A stretch of 64,000 nt of DNA from Vespula vulgaris (taxonomy: Eukaryota > Arthropoda > Insecta > Hymenoptera > Vespidae), in NCBI RefSeq assembly GCF_905475345.1, contig NC_066587.1, positions 4,849,070 to 4,913,069 on the forward strand. The letters run 5' to 3'. The position numbers and the translations under genes are program-made. The notes under the pieces were generated by a model that did not search any database, was not told where the DNA came from, and was given only the letters and a program-made list of their open reading frames with translations. Numbering within the stretch: position 1 is the stretch's first letter; each line of letters begins with the position of its first letter. This document shows positions 27,622-64,000 of the stretch, in pieces.

Positions 27622-56992
<29,371 letters not shown>

Positions 56993-57011
56993 CACGTACC
57001 GAATACGCAAT

Positions 57012-58562
57012 CTAAACAATTTAGAAAGTCGATAAGATTCGGTATTCTTGATCTATATTTCATAGAGAAAACGAAAATATTAAAAAAGAAAAAGGATAGA
57101 AAACATTCAGAACTTGCGAGATTTTCTTTTTAACGATTCACGTTCGTAGAAATAAACGTCATAAAAGAGAAATGTAAGAAAGCACATTTGGAAATAAAAG
57201 AACCAGAAAGAATAATCGTACGCTCAGATTATTTCGATTAATGGTGGGTGAATTAATTATATTATATATACATATATACTTATGCTTCTTTCTTGTTTAT
57301 TTTGAGAAAAACAGTAATAACATCATTGTTCAGTCCTTTTATATTTCCAAAGTAAAAACAGAATGTATTACTTTCGAATTTTATTATCGTTATATATAAG
57401 ATTTATGAAAATTTTGTTAGCACTCAAGAATTTTTCGATAACACATAGTTTGCGCACCACTGAATTAGACTTCCGTTCGACATTAACTATAGAACGCACG
57501 ATTGCAAAAGATTATAATGGAATGTGCAAAAATGCATCCTTCCGCGAGTTCGATGCACTTCGAGGCCAAGCATTTCTGCTGACGTGCCCCGATTAACACG
57601 CAAAGTGGGTCACTAGATTCGGACCTTAATCTATTACTCTTCTATTGAATTATTATTCAAACTAGATTCAAGTAAATACTGTTCATGAATGAGGACAACT
57701 TTGAACAGTTCCTTTAGTATCGCTGAAATATTTTATATCTTTTTTTTTGTCGTACGAGAAGAAGAGAGAAAGAGAGAAATAAAGAACGAAGAAAAATCAA
57801 ATCACGATCAAGCATGAAAAAACGTCTCGAAGACAATCAGAATCCCTTCGAAAATCTACTTTATATTCTCCTACGATCCACACATAACGCCTGCAGTTTT
57901 CGAAGCAACGGGGAAGCTAACGACAAGGTGAAAGGAACCAAGGGAGAGAAGCAAAAGGAACCCTTATCGACTGTTCGCACATGACGCTCGCTTTACTCGC
58001 GTGCTTTCCTTGCATGCGAACACTCCTCCCTCTCCAAAATCAGAAGGGTTCTAGACAATGGGAAAGACTTCGTAGACAGGCGGATGAACGTAAGCGGTAG
58101 TATGGTTTGCATGAAGAGAGTTACATCTATTCACTGCTACTCAGGCAGTCTTTGAACACGTGTCCACGCTGCAATGAACAATACACGAAGCGTGCAGATC
58201 AATTACTCTTAACAAATACTTGATAAATATGTTCCACTTTATTTCTCCTTCGAATACGAGTACTTGTTCATAAGTCGTTCGAAAAAATAAAGAAAGAAAG
58301 GGAATAAGATAAATAAATAAAAAAAAAGAAAAGAAAGAAGAAGAAAAAAAGAAATTTGCAACCTTTGCCAAATACTTTTCTAAGCGGATATGCACACCTA
58401 CCTACTTCCATAACAGCTAACGCAATTATTTCTTTCCATGACTCAAGATCGAATATGATATTTTTCGTATTGAATTTCTCAACACCCCCGATTTGCCAGA
58501 TAGCAAAAAAAAAGAAAGAAAAATGTATAATTTGATGCTACATCAGCGTCAGCAAACTCGCG
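57012..58562. other. Divergent intergenic region between WDR47 and the secreted-protein gene
   Basis: Head-to-head spacer of about 1.6 kb. It must hold the WDR47 promoter or at least its 5' UTR intron, because a splice acceptor precedes the WDR47 ATG. GC-richer DNA at about 57870-58100 and an E-box CACGTG near 58158 are the most promoter-like parts; 58290-58360 is an A-rich low-complexity stretch. No coding exon is seen. Confidence 0.5.
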
Positions 58563-58599
58563 AATAAATGAGCCGTTGGACTCGCTCGTCTGATCAGTT
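58563..58599 (+). promoter_or_regulatory. Candidate core promoter of the secreted-protein gene
   Basis: A TCAGTT arthropod-type initiator at 58594-58599 lies 37 nt before the ATG, and an AATAAAT TATA-like element at 58563-58569 sits about 30 nt upstream of it. Spacing fits a TATA-Inr promoter, but both motifs are short. Confidence 0.3.
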
Positions 58600-58632
58600 T
58601 CGTACGAAATACCGAACGATTATCAAAGAATC

Positions 58633-58656
58633 ATGAAGACACAGTTTGGAATATTG
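58633..58656 (+). CDS. Secreted-protein gene, coding exon 1 (signal peptide start)
   Basis: Eight codons (MKTQFGIL) from the first ATG of the transcript model, then TTG|GTAAGA in phase 0. A very short first coding exon carrying part of a signal peptide is a common layout for insect secreted proteins. Confidence 0.8.
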
Positions 58657-60449
58657 GTAAGAAAATTGTATCCCTTTTGACAATTCATTTTTCTTTGACG
58701 TTGAAATCCTCGAACGTGATGAATTTCATTGATGGAATGATAAAGTTTCTTCTTGCTTTTGAGAGAAAATTAATTACGAATATTTAATTTCTGAATATTA
58801 TATTCCAGATTTCAATCGTTAAGTTATGCTTAACTATAGCCGACATTGTCGTTCAACCAGAATATACTCGACCCTATGCACAATATCAACCAGTTCAAAG
58901 ACAATTTTTATTGATGCCCCATCAATATCGAACATCAGAATTTTCTTATGGACAATCTGGATTTACTCCTATATACATGAATGGACCTCAAGTCAGCAAT
59001 CCTTTAGTGGGTTCTTCTCAAGACAATTACGTTCTAGCACGATACTCGTATCCAAAACAACTACACGCAGTGAAAATAGGTGGTCATTCAGTTGTTCATC
59101 CGTCCTATTTAATTGGCAAACACACAATCCCTTCGGTGAGTAAAGCTTTTTGATTATCAACAAATTTCGTGAAAGTTTACTTTCTAACGAAACGGCATTA
59201 ACTCCGTGGGTAAAGTTTCGCTGTTCAGAAAAGAACTATATATCTATTTCATTCAGATAGTTCATCGACGATTTAAAAAATCCGTCGACAATGAAATTAA
59301 AAACGATTCTGGGAAGACCGGGGAAAGCATTGCTGTTCAATCGGACTCGTCCCTAAACGACCAAACTATGTCAAACTTTGATGAATCTCCAAATGCAAAC
59401 ATTAAAAAAATTGAAGGTTAGATATATTGTATTATTATATACAAAGAGATGAAGATTTTATGAAATGACTATAGATTTATTATTTAAATTTCATTTTATG
59501 TTGTATAGAATAAACCAAATCTGTTATTATACAAATTGAAAAATTCAAATAATGCTCGTAAAAAAGAAAATGGTGTTCTGTAATATCTACATTTTTTCTT
59601 TAGATAAAACAAACCAAGCAAATCAAATTCATAAAGAATCAACTACTTCAGGAAATTTATTTAATCTAAATGCAGAAAAATTAAATCCTGTCCACCAAAT
59701 CTCTCCTAACGTTCAGGAAAATCATAATCTAAAAAATCCTCAGGAATCCCTAATTAAATTGAATTTACCGAATATACAAAACATCGTCACTGATAACGAA
59801 TCATCGAAATTAGAAAATTTGATGGATAAACCAAATTTACGAAATTTTCCTGATCCTAGACCCTTTACAGCAGTATTAACTACGATGTCAAAACCAACGC
59901 AATCCAATTTCCAAAAGGTAATTTTAGCATAAATTTTAAACTTTAATTTAAAGTGATTTCGATTTCTATATCTTATCTAATCCAAATCATTATTCTTTAT
60001 TTTAACAGGAAAAACTAAAACAGAATGAAGAACGTGATGCTATTATTGGCTCGGCACAAACGAAGAACTCTGATTTATTAATAAAAGACCACTTTCAACA
60101 AAACTATCCTACATGGTCATCGATCAGTAATTACTATCAATCTCCATTATACAGTAATTTAGTTTTCCCTGCTACTGAATATCAACCTGGCGTTTATATG
60201 GTGTCTAATATTATGGATGGTTGTAACAACGAACCAGTGAAAACGAATGTCGATCAACAATCCTGGAGTCAGCAACAAATCTATCAAGATGGTACGAATC
60301 AGGCAACAGGTACAATATTAAATAATGGATATACGTATTGGCCTCAATATCAACAAAATTATTTAACGAGTTATATATTAAGATATCCAACTGTACCTTA
60401 TTATTACGCATCATCGGTATATCCAAATACTTACTTACAATTCTATTAA
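58633..60449 (+). CDS. Predicted secreted Q/N/Y/P-rich protein, 5 exons, function unknown
   Basis: Coding exons: 58633-58656, 58809-59135, 59257-59416, 59604-59917, 60009-60449. All junctions are GT-AG with matching phases (0, 0, 1, 0), giving 1266 nt, 421 residues plus stop. The N-terminus, MKTQFGILISIVKLCLTIAD, looks like a signal peptide split after residue 8 by a 152-bp intron. The rest is low complexity: Tyr/Pro/Gln-rich (YTRPYAQYQPVQRQ), then Asn/Ser/Lys-rich, then Tyr/Gln-rich again (YWPQYQQNYLTSY, YPTVPYYYASSVYPNTYLQF). Only one Cys remains after the signal region (DGCNN), so no disulfide framework. No catalytic motif or known domain is recognised. A structural or matrix-like extracellular role is possible but is inference. 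It is divergent from WDR47. Confidence 0.85.
58809..59135 (+). CDS. Secreted-protein gene, coding exon 2
   Basis: Acceptor tatattccag|ATTTC, donor CCTTCG|GTGAGT, phase 0 on both sides. Completes the hydrophobic signal and encodes the Tyr/Pro/Gln-rich N-terminal region, including GQSGFTPIYMNGPQVSNPLV and a more ordered-looking KQLHAVKIGGHSVVHPSYLI. Confidence 0.85.
59257..59416 (+). CDS. Secreted-protein gene, coding exon 3
   Basis: Acceptor atttcattcag|ATAGTT in phase 0, donor ATTGAAG|GTTAGA in phase 1; the unspliced frame would stop at the TAG just after the junction. Encodes a basic start (IVHRRFKKSVDNEIKND) followed by a Ser/Asp/Asn-rich segment. Confidence 0.82.
59604..59917 (+). CDS. 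Secreted-protein gene, coding exon 4
   Basis: Acceptor tttttctttag|ATAAAA completes an Asp codon in phase 1; donor CAAAAG|GTAATT is phase 0. Encodes an Asn/Lys/Gln/Ser-rich stretch (NLFNLNAEKLNPVHQISPNV) ending near DPRPFTAVLTTMSKPTQSNF. Confidence 0.84.
60009..60449 (+). CDS. Secreted-protein gene, terminal coding exon 5
   Basis: Acceptor attttaacag|GAAAAA, phase 0, 147 codons including TAA. Encodes the Tyr/Gln/Asn-rich C-terminal third, ending in a Tyr-rich tail (PYYYASSVYPNTYLQFY). Confidence 0.86.
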   Translation, partial: EKLKQNEERDAIIGSAQTKNSDLLIKDHFQQNYPTWSSISNYYQSPLYSNLVFPATEYQPGVYMVSNIMDGCNNEPVKTNVDQQSWSQQQIYQDGTNQATGTILNNGYTYWPQYQQNYLTSYILRYPTVPYYYASSVYPNTYLQFY

Positions 60450-60475
60450 AATAGTAGAAGTAGAACGAAATTAAT

Positions 60476-60480
<5 letters not shown>

Positions 60481-60522
<42 letters not shown>
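60481..60522. repeat. (AT)n microsatellite in the 3' UTR of the secreted-protein gene
   Basis: About 20 TA units starting 30 bp past the stop codon. Confidence 0.95.
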
Positions 60523-60524
<2 letters not shown>

Positions 60525-60725
60525 TTTCGCGTAATTAAATTCACTAAGAGTTCCCATCGAAATCCGTCCATTCGATAGTTAGTAACTATTTTTACTTGTG
60601 ACACGGTATTATCGTTAAAAATTACCATAATTATGACAGTACATATTATTTTTATTAATTATTCGTTTGTTTATATATATTATTATTATTATTATTATTT
60701 ATAACATCAATTAAATTATAAACAC

Positions 60726-60731
60726 AATAAA
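60726..60731 (+). terminator. Poly(A) signal AATAAA of the secreted-protein gene
   Basis: AATAAA 277 nt after the stop codon at 60449, followed by an AT-rich and T-containing stretch. The 3' UTR would include the (AT)n tract at 60481-60522. Confidence 0.5.
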
Positions 60732-61119
60732 TATATATCATCTTGAAATAATCCGAGTACTGAACAATATATTTTTAACATGATTGAAAATCTATATTCA
60801 TCTGCGGCGGACAAAACGATTTCTCCTCGATTTCACATTTCGGACAGTAGGAGAGAAAGGAAAATTCAATTTCAAACAATTTCCCGGGAACGTTAATTGA
60901 CTCGAGACGAGGGAAGTGACGTCGATGAAGTGAAAAGAGTGTGCTACTGGTAACAGGAAGGAAGGGAAGGTAAATAGCGTGATCGAGCAATTCCACGTTT
61001 GTGATTAGACCTGCGAGATCAAAAAGAAAAAAGAAAAAAGAAAAAAGAGAAAAAATATTTCATGCGTAAGCGAAAAAGAAAAATAAACAAATATACAGTT
61101 TGAAAGTCGAACTCGTGAA

Positions 61120-61330
61120 ATTATAACGGCCAATTTTCACAGGCCGTTGCTCTCGCAATGAACGAGACCGCTAGACTTTAATAAGCCATTAATTAACAGC
61201 CATGGGTAAGGCAATTTTATCAGCGGCCAACTTTTCGGCTGGCACGCATGAAAAATCGTTCGTTAATAATTTCCGCGAATTTACACGTCCCGTTAGCATG
61301 ATCAACGCCGTTTCGCTCTTATAACGCGAT
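61120..61330. promoter_or_regulatory. Candidate conserved non-coding element
   Basis: A non-repetitive, GC-richer island in AT-rich surroundings. It has dense homeodomain-like words (CCATTAATTAAC, TTCGTTAATAATTT) and an AACGGCC/GGCCGTT inverted pair (61125-61131 and 61142-61148). Stop codons close all frames quickly, so it is not coding. The function is inferred from composition only. Confidence 0.25.
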
Positions 61331-62642
61331 ATCTTGTCATCTTTCTACTAACAATAATTATCTCAGCACGCATATCTATTCCTTTTGTATTATAATTTGT
61401 AAATCCGTCTATTCAATTTAAGAAGAAGTTAATTATCAAACGAATTTTATATAAATTCGTAAGTTAATAAATTCGCTCAATGTCCCTTTGAATTTTCTTT
61501 AAAAATAGATATACAACAAAATTCATTCCGACATTATTTACATACAATAGACTTTGTTTTTACCACGATGCCGTAATTATAGTCTGTTATTATGCTCCTC
61601 GAAAATATTATAAACGTTTCGAATGAAATTGGCAAATGATTAATTAAACGTTAAGTCAATTGCCTAGATTAAGGATGGGAAACGTTCTTGGAGACGTTTA
61701 CGTTGTTGTGGAAAATAATTCTATCGGACAAAGATCGTTGATCCTGAAAATACCAAGTGAGTAAGTATGTGGTCGCTATCGTACTATCGTTCGAGCTTTT
61801 GGAGTCTTTTTTTGAACGATTTTTTTGAGGCGATGTTACGTTACTTTTCTCCGCAACGAATTCCTCTAAAGGAGCCATTACCCGAGCAGTAATAGAGGTA
61901 TTCAAGCTGGCTTACCTTTGACTCCGAGACTCGAGACTGGTACACCTCCTATACATCGGATAGTTTACACAAGAAGATAGCTACTATTCAAGACTTTTCT
62001 TTTCCTTTTCTTTTTTTTCTTTTCGGACTTTTTTTCTTTTTCTTCTTGCATTTTCCCCCTACACAATTTCCCGACACAAATTCCCGATAGACAGCTCCGA
62101 GAAATCACGAGAGATCGTCTTATCCATTCTCGAGCGAGGAAAAACTTGCTTGGCAAAGCATATTTCTACATTGAAATCACTATTCAAGAGAAAAATTGTC
62201 GCGTAAAACAACCGTAAAATCATACTTTCGAATAAACCGTAAGAAAGAGTCATATGCTCTATCGGCATATGATTAATCTTCAATATCAAGGATTACATTT
62301 GTATATATTTATAGTTTATAGAACGTATTTCTATGGACATTCTAAGAGAAAATCATTTGGATAGTTTTAAAGAGTTTAAATGACTATTACAATCGAATCA
62401 TTTTTAGAAAATATAATAACGAAGTAGTCAACGACCCTCTTTAATAATTGCTCTAGGGCAGCTGACCCTTTATCGTTACTCCCCTCGAAGCAATTCCGAT
62501 TATTTCATTATCTCAGCTATTTAATTTCCGTTAGTTGATTATTCCAGATGTATTCGCCGGTCAACGATTTGAGGAATATTTATAAAAAATAAATTTTTAG
62601 GTAGGAATTCCCAAATTGTCTTGGAATATTCTCCAACTCGAT

Positions 62643-62646
<4 letters not shown>

Positions 62647-62692
<46 letters not shown>
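62647..62692. repeat. (AT)n microsatellite
   Basis: About 23 TA units. Confidence 0.95.
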
Positions 62693-62698
<6 letters not shown>

Positions 62699-62899
62699 AA
62701 TGGTTCTGCTTTTTATAAAGAGTAAGATAAAAGACGAGAGAGCAGAATATAAGAAGGAAAGATTATCATTTTAATCTGCAATTCGAGCCGTCGTGGTTAT
62801 TTCGCTGTTAGTGTCTGAGTGCTTATTACTTTCTTTATAATGTAATGTCGCCGAACGAAAGAAAAAAGAAAAAGAAGAAAAACGAGAGGAGTAGATTAA

Positions 62900-63125
62900 A
62901 GTCTGATTAAGCACGTCAGTGCACCCCCAGCCACTCCTCGCACGGCCTCGTTGCTACCTCCCTTTTTTCTTATGCACGATTTTTCTTTCGCATTCCATTG
63001 CCTTGACAACGAAACTGGAAGCTGTCTCGCCGCTATGTTACAAATAATGGAAACGGCCTAATAATAAACCATGCGATCGACCGTATGATTACAAACATTG
63101 ATACCAGCATTTCTCGCTCGGAACA
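62900..63125. promoter_or_regulatory. Candidate conserved non-coding element
   Basis: Complex, non-repetitive island with HMG-like CATTG and ACAAATAATGG words and a CCTTGACAACG stretch, contrasting with flanking AT-rich DNA. Inferred from composition only. Confidence 0.2.
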
Positions 63126-64000
63126 ATTCAAGCATCGATCGATCCACCATAAAATATTGAAATTGATAAACAATACAAATATTAAAATAATCACGTCGAT
63201 CTTTCACGTTAAGTAACATAAAATCTTTTCTTGTAAAACATCGTCGACCGATTCGAAAGAAATCTGATCGAAAAAATTCTATCGGAAGAAAATTTGAATA
63301 TATTATTTAGCCATTTTTACGTACATAGATCAGGAAAAAATTATTACGTATACAATCATATTTATTTCATTTCAATTTTATCACGATCATTAAATAAATA
63401 AAACAATAAAAATCAAAAGCTATTAATTCTCTTGGAACACGAATTTCCAATGACGAATTTCGCGGAAACGAAAGATAAGCGTACGTATCTTTTTCGTGGT
63501 TTCAGCTTACGAGATAAGATGAATACCTCGAAGACATCAAGGTGATTATAAGTAAGTACTCGTTTCAAAATAGGAATAGCCGTTCAGCCTTAAGCGGATT
63601 AATGATTCATGCGGAGCAAAACGGACGCGTGTACAGTTAAATATCCGAGTCTGAGTCAGTTTGTCGACGTCAAAACTATCAGCGGAATCGAATGATCTTT
63701 TATCAAGCAATAAATATACGTGTATTTATCAACAATTTGTCTTTATGAATTGCAACAAGAAATGTAATAAACTTAACTATCGTCAGGTTGAAATCGTACC
63801 AATAATTTTAAACGACTTTCAAAATTCTAATTAGAAAGGATTATAAGAAAGGAATGTGAGAAGAAAGAAAGGTACGATCAAAGGAATGTCAGAGTATACA
63901 ACACTTTCTCGATTTCTTTTTCCCATAACAAAAAAGATAGATTTAAAGTTTCTAATTGTTAAAAAGAAAGAAATAAAAGAGAGAGAGAGAAAGAAAGAGA

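Larger units (their letters stand above)
60732..64000. other. Gene-free right flank
   Basis: No supported coding exon. Two GC-richer, non-repetitive islands at 61120-61330 and 62900-63125 look like candidate regulatory DNA. An (AT)n tract lies at 62647-62692. The window ends in a (AG)n-type purine stretch (from about 63960). Confidence 0.5.

Noticed and set aside
61669..61905. 78-codon minus-strand ORF near the right edge
   Set aside because: No splice context or recognisable motif, and ordinary Ser/Asn/Lys composition for AT-rich DNA.

Overview
The window is animal nuclear DNA, most likely from a hymenopteran insect (ant, bee or wasp). It is AT-rich but not CpG-depleted, with frequent cga/tcga words. 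Long (AG)n/(CT)n and (AT)n microsatellites are dense, intron lengths are strongly bimodal (about 90 bp or several kb), and no bacterial-type gene organisation is seen. Lineage is inferred from composition and from the WDR47 ortholog, not from a database search. All splice junctions were read by eye from GT/AG sites and codon phase.

Layout. Positions 1 to about 27,600 hold no convincing protein-coding gene. They contain microsatellites, scattered GC-richer islands that could be conserved regulatory DNA, and short palindromes. Positions 27,622-56,992 (minus strand) carry a complete ortholog of WDR47 (nemitin), a LisH-CTLH-WD40 microtubule-associated protein. It has 11 coding exons whose phases all agree and gives a 1277-residue product. 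A 328-codon exon rich in R-R-x-S motifs and absent from the vertebrate protein (about 920 residues) accounts for most of the extra length. An apparent alternative first exon at 51,714-51,566 joins exon 4 in frame and would give a 787-residue form without LisH and CTLH. The 14.4-kb intron 6 contains a same-strand, single-exon nested gene (37,696-37,013, 227 residues, function unknown).

About 1.6 kb upstream of WDR47 and divergent from it lies a five-exon plus-strand gene (58,633-60,449, 421 residues). It encodes a predicted secreted, Q/N/Y/P-rich, cysteine-poor protein of unknown function. From about 60,730 to the end there is no gene, only AT-rich sequence, microsatellites and two candidate regulatory islands.

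There is no CRISPR array, recognisable transposon ORF, rRNA or tRNA. The observations most worth testing are the alternative WDR47 promoter/exon, the arthropod-type WDR47 insert with its R-R-x-S series and Cys/His cluster, the nested gene, the low-complexity secreted protein, and a perfect 17-bp hairpin in intron 6.
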